Source: Mimachlamys varia
Taxonomy: Eukaryota; Mollusca; Bivalvia; Pectinida; Pectinidae
Direction of reading: 5' to 3'
Assembly: GCA_947623455.1 (NCBI GenBank)
Contig: OX392528.1
Coordinates: 54,764,322-54,828,321 of the forward strand
DNA: 64,000 bases
Shown: positions 15,001 through 30,000 of the stretch, piece by piece
Position numbering within the stretch: the stretch's first letter is position 1
Layout of the letters: the number at the start of each line of letters is the position of its first letter
The notes under the pieces: generated by a model
What the model saw: only the letters and a program-made list of their open reading frames with translations
Told to the model about the DNA's origin: nothing
Database searches by the model: none
Program-made: the position numbers and the translations under genes

Positions 15001-18000
15001 CTTGGCTAGCTCACTCATTACCTAACTCACTCATTACCTAAGAGACCTTGGCTAGCTCACTCATTACCTAAGAGACCTTGGCTAGCTCACTTATTATCTT
15101 AGAGACCTTAGCTATCTCACCCATTATCTTAGAGACCTTAGCTAGCTGATTCATTATCTTAAGAGACCTTAGCTAGCTCACTCATTATCTTTCATTTATC
15201 TACCTGCCACTGTTCAAAATAAAATGAAGAAATTTGTTTAATTCAAAAGCAGTAAAAATATGAAAAATCTTCAATGAAGAATCTGAAATCATATATGAAA
15301 GTTAAGCATATTTTACAGACCAAAAACATTCAAACACAAATTCTTAACATTCATCATCTGCTTGAACTAAAAATCCAATAATAAATATCTCACATTTTCA
15401 CTCCATAATAACCACAACTTGCCAATTAACAAACAAAGAAATCTCCTCCACTATCTTCTAACTTTATAAACAACTTTCGGGAACAATATTGAAATAAAGA
15501 ATTTATGAATCCTTCATGTGGTTTGCTTGGTCCCAACAAAACAAAATACTTGATCAAATAAACCTGAATTCCAAATACAGTCATAGGTCTGTGCTCCAAA
15601 ATGAATAACACTAAATTCTTTGCCTGGTAATTCAAAAACAGCTATGTATATGGCTGATGTATTTAAGACAACCTATTATTGTCAATAATATGTTTCTTTT
15701 GTCACAATACTTGAAACAATTTTAACAAAGTTGTTTTCAAAATGTAGGATCTAATCATAAAATTAATATTCATATTTTTCATTTACTTGATTTCTGAAGA
15801 AACAATCAACACTGCCATCATGGCCCATATTTTAACAAGCTCAATGACCCATTTTTTTTAATAAGCTCAATGGCCCATATCTTAATAAGCTCAGTAAGTT
15901 TAACAGTAAAGTGAGAACAGGACTTTGTAAGATCATCATTCATCACAATCAAGCCATTAATCAACAGATGATGCAACAGGTGGAGGTCAAGTTTCCAGAG
16001 AATCTTAGAAATATTAAAGTCGAGCATGTAGAGTGGTGCTTTATTACAGTCAAAGAGTCATGCTGAACGTACTAGGGTCAGAACTGATGGTCTAAGAGGA
16101 ACGATTAGTTCACAAAATATTTTATACTAACCACAAAGAGTATGATTCATGTCAAAATGATAGTATCCTTGGCACCAATTTTGTTGAGAAAAAAAAATCT
16201 AGAAATTTTACGCAGAGATTTACATTACAAGATTTTAAGTTTACAGTAGATTTGCTGCTGTTTTCTAAGACTCACAAAGAATTATACTTTTTAATCAAAC
16301 TTTTTTTTGATAACATTTTATATTTATTACGATCTTTATTAAATCTTAAATTTAACAAAGCCTGAATATCCGAGGAATTGTTTCAATGAAACCAAAATCA
16401 TCTAGTTACCAAGGTAACACTATCAAATCAACAAATCACTGGTCGTTCCTTCAATTAGTACATAATACAAACTGTCATTATTACGATTATTTCACATTAA
16501 ATTTGACAGTTTTGCACATCAAATTATACCAGAAATACAACAACAAGCATGTAAAACTCTAAAAACAGAAAAAAAACAAAATAAAATGTACTTACAGCTA
16601 CACTGTCGGAGTCATTTTTCCTAGAACTGTTGTCATCACTCAGTTTACCACTCTCCTGCACAACGACACAAAAGTCATGCACAACACCATCGCCAGAAAC
16701 CCACGTGACACTGCACTTGCATTCATTTGGGTCATGTGGGCTAGAACAAACAGAGAATCTCGTTCTCCTTAATGGAAGCTAAGTCTTTTCGGAGATTTCA
16801 ACCAATGAGTCAGAGTGGTCGTTTCTCGTGGCACTCAGTTAGATAATTTTAACCTTATATATTTCTGTAGGCATGACGCTGATGTCAAAGTTTGGTAGGA
16901 CTTCTGGGTTCAGACTTAATGTTCCTTATGTTGTTCAAACACAACCAACAGGTTTTCCCAGCAGGCGATGTCGCCACCATGTTGGTTTGTATTATATAGC
17001 TAGAAACAGGATATCCTGACCTGATGTAGCAACAAATAAATGAACGATATGATTGGCTTCTAATTATAGTGTGAAAACGAGATTATCCGTCTGTTCTAGC
17101 CCAAGTGACACAAACAAACGTTAGAGCAGTGTAGCGTGGGTTTTCAACGATGGCACAACACTAGGTTACCATACTCTAGTAAGTTATACATCTATATTGT
17201 ACTACAGTAGACTGTACTCTACAACGGACAAAATATCTGTTATTACATCCTACCAGTCACTTCATACAATATTCTAGCACAGTATAAGTACTACAGCCCC
17301 TGTAAGATGGTATTCATGAGTTCATGAATGTTCATCAATATAGTAAGTAAGCTTCGAGTTCATGAATTCATTTTATCCAGGATATTGTTCAACTATCTGT
17401 CATGAACTTGTATGAAAAATAAATGAATTCATGAAAATGGGCAACTAATGTGAATTAATCATGAACTTTAGTGCATAGTTGTTAATGTAAATCATAAAAA
17501 AAAAATTACTTTGTAGAAATTATGCGGCACTGAATTATTCATGAACTTTCTGCAAGAATGTCTTTGTACACTGCACCCAGTTACATAGGGAGCAACACTG
17601 TTCCTTAGTACCGTAAATGAACAATAACTTGTTCCATTCATAAATTATATCAGTTGTCTCCCTTGGCCCATGACATGCCAGGCAGAATTTTTGCTCAAGG
17701 ATTCACCAGACCAAATTTGGTTAAAATTGTATAGTCTGTACTAATGTCTTTAGGATTCATTCTTCTGCTCTCAGGGAAGAGTGACCCCTGACCTAGGTGT
17801 CAAATGGTTTAACTCATTCACCCCTGGAGACACATTTAAACTGTTCCAATTCAAAGGTTGGAATAGTCCATTGTGAAACTTGATGGGTGAGTAAGTTGAG
17901 ACATGTAGCACGCTGATATAGTAATTTAAGATAATGAACTGAACCTCTAGGTATGTAATGCTTATTTAAAAGTCTCCAAAACTCTAAAAAATGACACATG

Positions 18001-21000
18001 CATAACGGCTTTGACAGTTAGACCATACCATGATTAAAATGTCACCTGAACAGGACCGTCAACGACACGCTTGTTTACGTTGGACATTAGATACAATGGC
18101 GTATGTATGATGTAGGACCTCTCGGTCTACGTTCAAGGCAAAAAACTGAACAGAACTAAAACATAACAAGCAGACGCAGCTAATCTGATCATGCTTAACA
18201 GTACTAGAGACAGCGCCCGGTAAAAACAATTTACTTACCCTACTGGATTCCGACGCCTCAAACCCGTTACGAGTAAAGAACGGTCTGAAAAGTACAAAAT
18301 ATGTCAGGTGTGATTTCTTGATTAAGGTGAGAAAGAAAGATTAATGTGGATCTTTTTCTTGCTAAAACAAGAAAATTTAAACAGCTAAGTTAACGTAATT
18401 TCTTGCGTATTGCCGGTTCCTTTGTATAGCCCACACACCTAAATGATCATTTTTATGATTTCAAATCTTCAGATAGCCCACTCCTGCATCTTGCCCGAGG
18501 GCTATCTGCTATAGAATGACTGAATTTCAATTAAACTAACTAAACAATCACATGAAGACTTCTGCCGATGTCAGGCTTTAAATCTATACTTGTGTGTTGT
18601 ATTCACACTAGGACTATTCCCGAGTGTCACTTCGTTGACGTTTCGTACAGTGAACGCACACTTTTTGAACTTGGAATTTTTTTTTCAAATACGAATATTC
18701 CACAATATGAATAATGTTTGAAAAGTGAATGATTTCAGATTGGACAGACATCACAAAACCTACTCTTTTCTTAGTCTTAGGAAAACAATTTATCACATAG
18801 CCCACTTGATCAGATTGTCAACTGGAGGCATTTTTCTATGTTTTATATTGTAAAGCTTACGGGCAATACTCCAGAAATTACGGTATATAATACTACTCAG
18901 AAAGTGATACAAGGATAACATACATACAGAGTGAACACTTATATAGATAAGTATAGTAAACACGAGGTATACCTGAGTCGAGGTTTGGGTGTAGACACCA
19001 CACTGACTGTATCAAGCTCTGGCTCTGCCCCACTGTCACTCAAATCTTCCAGCTCGTCGATTAAGTCATCAATGTCGTCAGCATCAGCAGGGTCCGGGTT
19101 TGTATCGGGGTCACAGAGTTCATGGTCTGCCTCGGAGTCGAGACCCTGTCAAAGATAATAATTATAAAGGTTTTCGTGTGTTTTCTTTTGATCATATTTG
19201 TCAGATTTAAAATCACCAGGAAGAACTGCTGTGTATAGAAGACAATGAAACAAGAGCCATTCTGCCATAGAGTTACTTCCCTTGTATCATTATTGTCCAT
19301 ACTGCACAACTATTTTCAATTCCTGAATAGAAACACTGAAGCACCGAACTGGCATGGGAATGGTCTGAAAGTTTGACTATTGTTATTTTTGTTGTTCTTT
19401 TCCTGAGTAAATACTCAAGTTAAGTCCTGAGCAAATACTCAAGTTTGGTCCTGAGCAAATACTCAAGTTAAGTCCTGAGCAAATACTCAAGTTTGGTCCT
19501 GAGCAAATACTCAAGTTTGGTCCCGAGCAAATACTCAAGTTTGGTCCCGAGCAAATACTCAAGTTTGGTCCCGAGCAAATACTCAAGTTTGGTCCCGAGC
19601 AAATACTCAAGTTTGGTCCCGAGCAAATACTCAAGTTTGGTCCCGAGCAAATACTCAAGTTTGATGCACTGCAATATCTTAATTTCTATTTGGTTTGTTT
19701 ATGAAATTTTTTTAAGAACTTTCAATCACCAAACAACCATCTATAGCTTTGACCTTGACTTATAATATTAACTTTACTCTAGTTATAGGAGATCAGTGTC
19801 AGAAATAATTGTTTTAACTTTCATAAAATTTGGTTGAAAACTTCAGCCTGGGACCAGCAAACAATTAACTCATTCCCCTCTGAAATTTTATTATAAACGC
19901 TTCCAACCTTTGATTTTGAAAGATTCAAGTGTGTTACCAGGGGAACAGTAAATAAGCTAATTCCTCCGACCTTGTGTTAAGATCACGACCTATTTCTGTA
20001 CAACCTTGACCTTCCACTAAGTTTCCTAAGGTTGACCAATACTGTAAATGTGAATTTTCATAAAACTTTTGCTTAAAACTTCAGTCTTGCACTCGCAGAC
20101 AAGTCCCATGTCCAATGTTCCCCATTTATCATTTAAAGATTCTGTAGCCGTGGTTTGAACACAGATCACAACTTTGATCTGAGCTCCATATAATGATGTC
20201 AGAAATATTTAAGTGAAGTTTCATTAAATCTGGTTGGAGAAAAATATATCCTGTGATGATTCTTACAGGATTTTGTCAATATGTACACCACAGATTGTGG
20301 GCATTTATAAAACAAGCAAATTTATGATGTAATCCTCATGTTTGTCTTGACATTCTTTTCAACACAGTAGACAAATCTGGGATGTCCCACTGCCACTACG
20401 TACGAAAATCAATATCCCAGTCTGTGACAGTCGTAACATACAGATCTACATGATGTATGTCACAATATAAATGTCAACATTTTACTGCTGTTGTCAGGTT
20501 TATACTGTTTTATAACACATCTATATAGCTACTTAACATTCCAATATGTTTCATTACCGAGACTCGCACAACAATAACGCATTAACTTACTCAACCTTGA
20601 AAACATATGTGAACTCTTCTGTTCAAAGGATGGAATAGTTCATTATGAAATTTTAGGGGTAAATGGGTAAAAATACTTTTTCTCTTTTCTATTGACTAAA
20701 AGCTAAGCAATCCGACTATGGTATTTCAATGTTTGAATTTTTTCATTTCATATCTGTTGTGCCCTTAAAGTTGGCAGGAGTCAAGGGTATTAAAGGGATA
20801 ATGGTTAAACTTACATACCAGGCGAAATGCATACCACTTTACATAGTACAAAATAGTGACTAGACCTCTGGAGCTACATGTATGTAAAAGCTAATAAATT
20901 TTATGTGCCTAAAATGTTTGACAATTTTTTTAATTTCCCTTCATACTTACATCCTCTGACGCCTTAAACTTCTTCAGTAAAGCAATAAATCTCTGTTTTA

Positions 21001-24000
21001 TGTTTCTTTGTAGCTGTAAACAGAAAAACAAAAACAAAATCACCAAATGTTAAACTTCAACTGTCTAGAAAGTTTTTAATAATTCAAAATAAATTCACAT
21101 TTGTACTTAAAAAAAAAAATCAATTTTAGTCAAAAGAATTCTTTAATATTTTCCGTTTGGTTTAAAATATGCATTTAACAATAGAACTGCCATCAATAGG
21201 GTAATAATTAAATAACCACCACAGATGGTGACAATCTATACATACTTAAATAGCCCATTAAGGGTGGAAACTGTCTTTAAAGGCCCAATATACATAACTT
21301 CAGGAAATTTTTTGGGATTCTAAAAAACATCCAGTTGATGACCACGCAAAATAAGCCTTAAAGTAAACCTGAGCGGTAACTAACAAGAAACTCTTGACAG
21401 AAAAATGTAAAGCATTGAAAATAATTCAGGTGGGGCCCACTTCAACAACAAGCCGAAGTTAGAAGACAGTTCAAAAATTGACGTGTGTTTACAAATACCG
21501 AGTTTCAACTGCTGCTGTACTGGTAACCGCGTAAGAATTCTTCTTGAATATTGCTGATATCAGTTGATCTTAACTAAATCTATAAATATAACAAGTTATT
21601 AGGCTTGGTTTTGCTGTAAGTTTTGCCGAAAGTTACGCATATTGGGCCTTTAAATGGGTTGAAAATTTTGAATCAAAATTCAGTTGCACAACTACATGAT
21701 AATATCTTACCATTCATGTGAAGTTTCAATAGAATCTACCTGTTAGTGAAAATAAGTTGAAGATGGACTGAATGTGGAAGAAACAGACAGAAGACATAAT
21801 AACTGACAGATGTTAGGGGATGAATGAAATGTACCTGGAGACTCTCAAACAGTTATGTATGATTGAAAAGCACACTGATGCTCAGCCAAAACCCATTGAT
21901 AAGACTGAGGTCATTGTTAATCCGATGACAATTTAATGATAACTTGATACCAAACTGACTATACCTGTGTATCGTTTCTGGCTAACTAGGTTGTTGTCTC
22001 CAGAGGGACAGACAGTGGGACATCAGACAATAGGTCATAAAAACCAGGATTTTAGAGCTTTACCAGACACAACAGCTATTATACCGCAGCCTTGACAAAT
22101 ATAGTCATTAGAGTCATTACTGCAACTCAATCTTTACTGGGTGAGTTAACATCTCGTACAAATTGATCACCAACCACCAGATCGAACTGGGGACCAGATC
22201 CATACATCACTCTCAAGTTAATTAATCATTACAGTCTAATGGACAATTAACCTGGTGGAAAGGTACCAGGTCTTATGGAATAGCTACTATAACATCGACC
22301 ACCAGGCTAGAAGACGTCGATAATCAAACCATGTTCACTCTTGCTTCACTATAATCAATTCTAGGATCGGAAACAGGATATTCGGTGTAATGACATAGTG
22401 GTAATTAACAGATACAAATTACATCTTACTTCTCAAGTCATCAAAGTATTGATTTCTCAATCATTGATCAATAGAAGGTAAAGCAAAATTTACAGTATTG
22501 GCTTCAATATACAAAGTGACCAATGTATGCATGCCTTCCTGTCCACTAGGACTCTGACCCCTACCTACCTCGGTCCGCTAGGATTCCGACCCCTACCTAC
22601 CTCACTTCTCACTAGGACAGTGACCACTGCCTGCTTCCTGTCCACTTTAGGATTCTGACCCCTACCTACCTCGGTCCGCTAGGATTCTGACCCCTACCTA
22701 CCTCACTTCTCACTAGGACAGTGACCACTGCCTGCTTCCTGTCCACTTTAGGATTCTGACCCCTACCTACCTCGGTCCGCTAGGATTCTGACCCCTACCT
22801 ACCTCACTTCTCACTAGGACAGTGACCACTGCCTGCTTCCTGTCCACTTTAGGATTCTGACCCCTACCTACCTCGATCAGCTAGGATTCTGACCCCTACC
22901 CACCCTAGAGACAGTGTTGTAAACCTACCCGTCCCCGAGGTACTGGCCGTATGTTGCCCCGACTGACTTTCCTCGGCCTGGTGCGTCCATCATCCTCCAT
23001 TAATGTGTGTTCACAATCACTAAACCCGTCATTGGACCATTCCTCGTGGTCGGGGTAATCATCGTCGCTGTCGTTATCAATATCAGGAGATCGATCTGTA
23101 AACATTTATCAAGAATGTCTTAATTTCTATTCAATAGAAAGTACAAGTCAAACTTCATTGAGGTCAGTGGGACCATGGAAAAACTTTGAGTTGTCAGAGT
23201 ATTTGGGTGAAGTAATTTCAAATGTTTAGAGTGGAGTTTGGCAGCGAATGACAAAATACTTTGAATTATAATTAAGAGACGTCTTCGAGTTATACCAGTT
23301 TGTGATAACGAGGTCCAACCATCGGTACAGACCGTCATGTGTTACATTCTACAAAAAAATGTTAGTTCAACATGATTGCTTTGACAATCAGTCAGCATTA
23401 CGTTGCATTGAAACTTTCGTAAAAAAAAAATCAAAATGATGGGAGAAAAATAATCATCTCCTACCTTTAAGTTCTTACCCAGATGTTGTGACAGAGAAAT
23501 CTCCAACCCTCGGGGTGATATTCTTGATTGGGGGTTTGACAACCAGGAATATCACCTCTTGGGTTGGAGATTTCTCTGTTACATTCTCTAGGTAGGGGAA
23601 GATTCTATCAATAAAATGGGAGGTCAAATCATAGTATATTTCATTAGTTAATTATGTACCTATCTATAATAGTTACCTACTATATACATGTAAAAGCATA
23701 TGATCTCTCATAACTTAATATTTATTGTCTGGCTCTTTTGTATACATGTATTTATCTTAATTGAAAACTAAATTGTGTCAGTTGATTTTAATATGATGTA
23801 CTTTGTTTTTTTACAAAAGGTCAGACGGAAATAAAATATTCCAATCATGAATCTTGAATCTCTACGTTCCATAAAGTCAGCTTCTATGTGATTGGTTGGA
23901 AATAAAATATTTAAATTTTGAATCTCTATGTCTCATAAAGTCAGCTTGTACATGATTGGTGGATATCTATGTCTCCTAAAGTCAGCTTGTACGTGATTGG

Positions 24001-27000
24001 TGGATCTCTATGTCTCCTAAAGTCAGCTTGTACATGATTGGTGGAATCCTCTTACCAACGTCTGATGAGACAGCTTTCCTCTGGTCACTCTCTACATGGT
24101 CCACTGGCTGACTAGACACGGTCACCATGGTGAGTTTGGCCACTAGGACTGTGCTGTTTTCTTTGGCATCACTGAACAGGTTCAGATCCTTATCTATTGA
24201 TCTCTGTAGAACCTGAAATCCACATGTGCACAAATATATATACCTAAAGTTTTAAGTACACTTTTAAAAAAGAAATGGATTCAAATATATGACCAAATAA
24301 AGCAAATATTGCAGAGAAAACATCCCTCAAAAGATTTTTGTCTGTTAGAGGTTTAACGTGAATGCAATATGTAAGGTTTAAGACAAGCCCTAATAGAACA
24401 TATATGTTACCCTCAGAAAATAAAGTATACTTATAAAATGTACCTTAACCTACAAACAGTAAACTCCACATTTCATGAAGTAGGATTTAATGATCTTCCG
24501 CATTTCACGAAGTCTTCAAAAATCACCTACTCTATATATATAACCCAATGTAATTTATACCTGTATTTATAAAGTCGCCATTTACGAATTCCTGTGGTGT
24601 TCGAGTGGTCTGACTGACTTCTTAAAAAGCAGAGTTTATAAATTACTGTACCATGAAAGTGTAGAAGAACAGGAATGCCCTACTGACTCACTAATACATA
24701 TGTACCATGGAGAAAATGGTTGACGTTTAGAATTAGTTTCCTGAAACAGCATATCTATAGATCACAAGCCTACAAGTGTAGACTACTACTGTGTCCGAGT
24801 CAAATATGTGCTGGTACCATATAAGTACAACTGTAAGCCTTGGTGTGCAGGCTATCTATTACAACTGTAAGCCATGGTGTGCAGGCTATCTATTACAACT
24901 GTAAGCCTTGGTGTGCAGGCTATCTATTACAACTGTAAACCTTGGTGTGCAGGCTATCTATTACAACTGTAAGCCATGGTGTGCAGGCTATCTATTACAA
25001 CTGTAAGCCATGGTGTGCAGGCTATCTACATGTATTACAACTGTAAGCCATGGTGTGCAGGCTATCTATTACAACTGTAAGCCATGGTGTGCAGGCTATC
25101 TACATGTATTACAACTGTAAGCCATGGTGTGCAGGCTATCTATTACAACTGTAAGCCATGGTGTGCAGGCTATCTACATGTATTACAACTGTAAGCCATG
25201 GTGTGCAGGCTATCTATTACAACTGTAAACCTGGTGTGCAGGCTATCTATTACAACTGTAAGCCTTGATGTGCAGGCTATCTATTACAACTGTAAGCCAT
25301 GGTGTGCAGGCTATCTATTACAACTGTAAGCCATGGTGTGCAGGCTATCTACATGTATTACAACTGTAAGCCATGGTGTGCAGGCTATCTATTACAACTG
25401 TAAACCTGGTGTGCTGGCTATCTATTACAACTGTAAGCCTTGATGTGCAGGCTATCTATTACAACTGTAAGCCATGGTGTGCAGGCTATCTATTACAACT
25501 GTAAACCTTGGTGTGCTGGCTATCTATTACAACTGTAAGCCATGGTGTGCAGGCTATCTATTACAACTGTAAGCCTTGGTGTGCAGGCTATCTACATGTA
25601 TTACAACTGTAAGCCATGGTGTGCAGGCTATCTATTACAACTGTAAGCCTTGATGTGCAGGCTATCTATTACAACTGTAAGCCTTGATGTGCAGGCTATC
25701 TATTACAACTGTAAGCCTTGGTGTGCAGGCTATATATTACAACTGTAAACCTTGGTGTGCAGGCTATCTATTACAACTGTAAGCCTTGGTGTGCTGGCTA
25801 TCTGTTACAACTGTAAGCCTTGGTGTGCAGGCTATCTATTACAACTGTAAACCTTGATGTGCAGGCCATCTATTACAACTGTAAACCTTGATGTGCAGGC
25901 CATCTATTACAACTGTAAGCCTTGGTGTGCTGGCTATCTATTACAACTGTAAACCTTGGTGTGCTGGCTATCTATTACAACTGTAAGCCTTGATGTGCAG
26001 GCTATCTATTACAACTGTAAGCCTTGATGTGCTGGCTATCTATTACAACTGTAAGCCTTGGTGTGCTGGCTATCTATTACAACTGTAAACCTTGGTGTGC
26101 TGGCTATCTATTACAACTGTAAGCCTTGGTGTGCAGGCTATCTATTACTACATCAGACAGCTTTAAACTACAGTGTGTCCATACGTATGGTTGAAAGTCA
26201 CCACACTTTCACGAAATGTGTTTTATAGTTCTTTCCAAAATTCAATGCAAAAGTAAAATGGCTTCACCTTTAACAGTCTGTGACATTAATATTTTCAAGC
26301 ACCAATCCAGATAAGCAAAATGCAGTGTTTAATATAGCAAATGTATTGAAATTCAAGGACTTTCCACTAGTCCAAACCAAAATTTACTAGTCATGGGCAT
26401 AGGACTAGTGGCTAAAGTCGCAGACTGCTTAAATAGACAAGTCTAATTTAGAATAATATTTTGCTCTTTTTCAAACATTCAGCAAATTGCAGAACCCAAA
26501 TTCTGTTAAGTTAGGATAATACCATTTGAGGAAAATATATTTATGATACATGACTCGGAGACGTTATCACCGATGTTGACTTCAGATGAAGCAGATGGAT
26601 GATGCGAGGAATCTGTTAACATACCTGTCCCATGTTTATCTGGCCCACCGCAAGTGTCTTGTAGCCCAGGATCGTCTTATTTTTGTACTTTTTCCGTCGT
26701 TGTAACATGACATGCAGTTTGTTTCCATCGCGTTTCAGGAAATGTGGATACTGGAACAACAAAATTTTGATCAGGTTATATTATTAGTTCTGTTCTTCAT
26801 GATACATGTCATATGGTGTCGTACATATACCAATAATTACATTAAATTTTATTGTTATTATTACACCCACCAACACCTGAAAAAATAAGGCAAGTTTTCA
26901 GTACCTCAGATACAAGCCAATATATGAAAGGGACAGGTGCAGTTCAAAACTTTTCCCTATTTAGCCCTATCAGGGTTCTCATTAAAAGCTGGTTGCCGGC

Positions 27001-30000
27001 AAAAGTAGCCTGTTATTCACCAACTTTGAACCGGCTATTTTTCAGAATTTTGTATATGTCAACATTAATTACAGAATGGGAAAATTCAACCAGATATTCT
27101 TTCGAAGTCAACCAATTATTGCAAAACTTAGTGAGAACACTGCCTATCTCTTTTAAATGGACTTAATAAGATGCTACAACTGCAATGAATCTTCTTGGTA
27201 GGATATACTCATGATCAATACAATTTTGAATCAAACCGCCCTATACAGAAATCTGTTGACAGTGACAATATGCCATACAGAATAATTAGACAGTGCAATA
27301 CAGCTTTTTGAAGGTCACAGAAACTTTGTGGCAAAGTCACGTCACTCAGACAATTAAATGTGTCATACAGGGTTACTTGCATGTTGCAGCACTGCTCGAG
27401 ACAGCTGAGATGAGATTTTGAATTACAGCTTTACAAGGTCTCAGAGACTTTGTGGCAGAGAGACAGACATTGTGCCATACAAGTTTATTACCGTGGTATA
27501 TCAGGTCACTTGCACAGTTTTGTAGACAGAGACGATATTGTGATATCATAGGTGTTAACCTTTTAAACCTCCATTGAGATCTCCCTCATTCAAGATTTCC
27601 AATGAGGGAGAAAGTGCATGAAATATGTCTAAAACTGCATTACTCAATTTGTTTTCCCCTTTTATGTATCAAAACAACTTCAAAAAGTATTCATTAGATT
27701 CAAACACACCTGTTAAGGTTATTACACACACCCTACATTAACTAGAATATCATTTGACCACAGGATGTAGATTTTGAGTTTGTGCGAGATTGGACTTAAA
27801 GGGAGTTGTCGAGGGAGATTGGTAAATTATGGTCAAAATGAGGGAGTCTCCCTCGTAATGAGGGAGGGTTAACAGGTATGTGATATACAGCTTTATAAGG
27901 TCAAGGAAACTTTGTTGCAAAGTCACAAGGACACATGCATGTACCATACAACTGGTTTATGATATAAAGTCACTTTCATATTTTTGTAGAAACACATGTA
28001 CATGCAGAGACTGTATTTTGCCATACAGCTTTATTTAAGGCACTGAAACTTTGGGGCAGACAAATGAACACAGATATCGTCCCTGATCTAGATACAGGTT
28101 ACTTTTTAAGTACCAGTATAAGGTGATACTAATGCATTATTTTTAAGAGAAAGAGACTGTATTTTGCCATATATAGCATTATAAGGTCACTGAAACTTTG
28201 TAGCAGACATGTGCACAGACATGTGCACAAGTATACACAGACATTGTGCCATACAGATTTATAGTGTATAAGGTCACTGGCACATTTTGTAGAGAAAGAG
28301 ACAATATTGCACTATACAGCGTTATAAGGTCACCGAAACTTTGTAGCAGACACAAGATATATACCATTAGGCATATAAAGGTTACAAGTACTAATTTAAA
28401 AGTTTACTGTTGGGTACGTATATACCATGGGATCATTATTTGTGTTGAATGTGAAGCTCGTAAAGCGTGATGAAAAGGCTTATAGGAAATGTATTGAATA
28501 GATAACAGGGTTTGCCAGGTAGACGATTGCAGACATTACAAGTTTCCTGTTAAATAATAGGGAGGATCGTACAGTGTATGTCTACAGTACACCTGTGGTT
28601 TAATAATCACTATCTTTCCTATACATCAGGACTTGTTACTGCATATAATTACTGTCTGGTTTGGGTTTTTTGAAAGACTTGATACAACAATGCCGTCTTA
28701 TGTAATACTGGGCTTGTTCTTGATCCACGCATATATGACTTATCAATATATCTGATAATACACGTATTTGATTCAAGTCTTTGATGTTCAACGATGTATA
28801 TCTACATGAAGTGAGCCATGTTTAAACTGTTAGGCTGCTATAGTTTCATTGTAGATGACCATAATGGGTTTACGTTATATAAAGTATACATCTTAACTAA
28901 ACAGTGATTTCACAATGTCACCTAAAGAACTTGATCAAGTGTGTAATGGTACTTTAATTATTAAACAACTAACTAAGTGAGGTAACAAGTGTACCTGAAA
29001 ACAATACAGTAAAATTTAAACTTCAAAATTCTCCATGTGCCCAACTTTTGGCAGTCTGGATTTTTTCCTTTAAATGTATACATTCATAATTTCTTGCTTA
29101 AAAACACCAGGAAATTTTTAATCAAGGTCAAATGATTATGGAAACATTTAAATTTACAAGTACCTGTCCCCGGGTCACATCAACTGAAATATTTTAACTA
29201 AAGAACAAAATATATGAAACATAGAAATATGACTCACAGTACTCAAAGCCTTTAAAGGTCACAAATGCCTTAAAATAACATAGATACAGTAATTACACAT
29301 TGAACTGTGTTAAGTGTAGTTTGATGTACCTAGTGATCATCCCTATACCTATTAAATGGTACTGTGACGTGGAAGTATGCTGAAGTACGTGAAAATACCT
29401 TATACTGAAGTACGTCATTTAAAAACTATGTTAAAAAAATACTGTAGTTATCTTTTGAAGAATGTATTTATAATTTAAATTGCCAAAAATGCATCCCCCA
29501 AAGTCTTTGTGAGTTCTTTGAATGTTAAACTTTGGAAAACTACAGCAATCATTAGTATATAATTCAACACATGTGTGACCTTGTAATTGTATAAGAACAC
29601 AATACAAGTGTATGTGGTGCTACTCTCTCGTGAATATTACACGTAACATAATTGCCCCCTCCCCCACACCAGTAACCCAGCGGTCAATTTACAATTTATT
29701 TTCATGGGTCCTTTTTGTACACATTAATTGCTGAAATTGATGGGTCCTATATGTTAAATTGAAGCATTTCCAGAATTTTTAGGAGTCCCATCATAATTCT
29801 ATGAGCACTGGACTCGGGACTCCTATGTAGATTGATCACTGGTAACATGTTTCTCCTGTGGACAATCATATTTTTAATGTTCTAGATTGTCATGGTAACT
29901 ATCATGCAAGTCTACTGCACGCTGTTATTTCTCACATACATTTTGCATGTCGTCAAAGACCTCTTCGACAATATTCACATCTCAAAGCGTGACAGATCAA

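Noticed and set aside
18931..19158. Plus-strand Ser-rich frame of 75 codons
   Set aside because: Antisense shadow of PACS exon 8, whose acidic codons read as Ser on the other strand.
19383..19765. Repetitive open frames in three frames
   Set aside because: A stop-free 24-bp unit keeps all frames open; no gene features.
22905..24233. The minus-strand open frames as stand-alone genes
   Set aside because: Two overlap PACS exons 6 and 5; those between have no homology and lie in intron 5.
24825..26150. CRISPR-like regular array
   Set aside because: No unique spacers; units are contiguous. This is a eukaryotic minisatellite, and the same holds for the other arrays.
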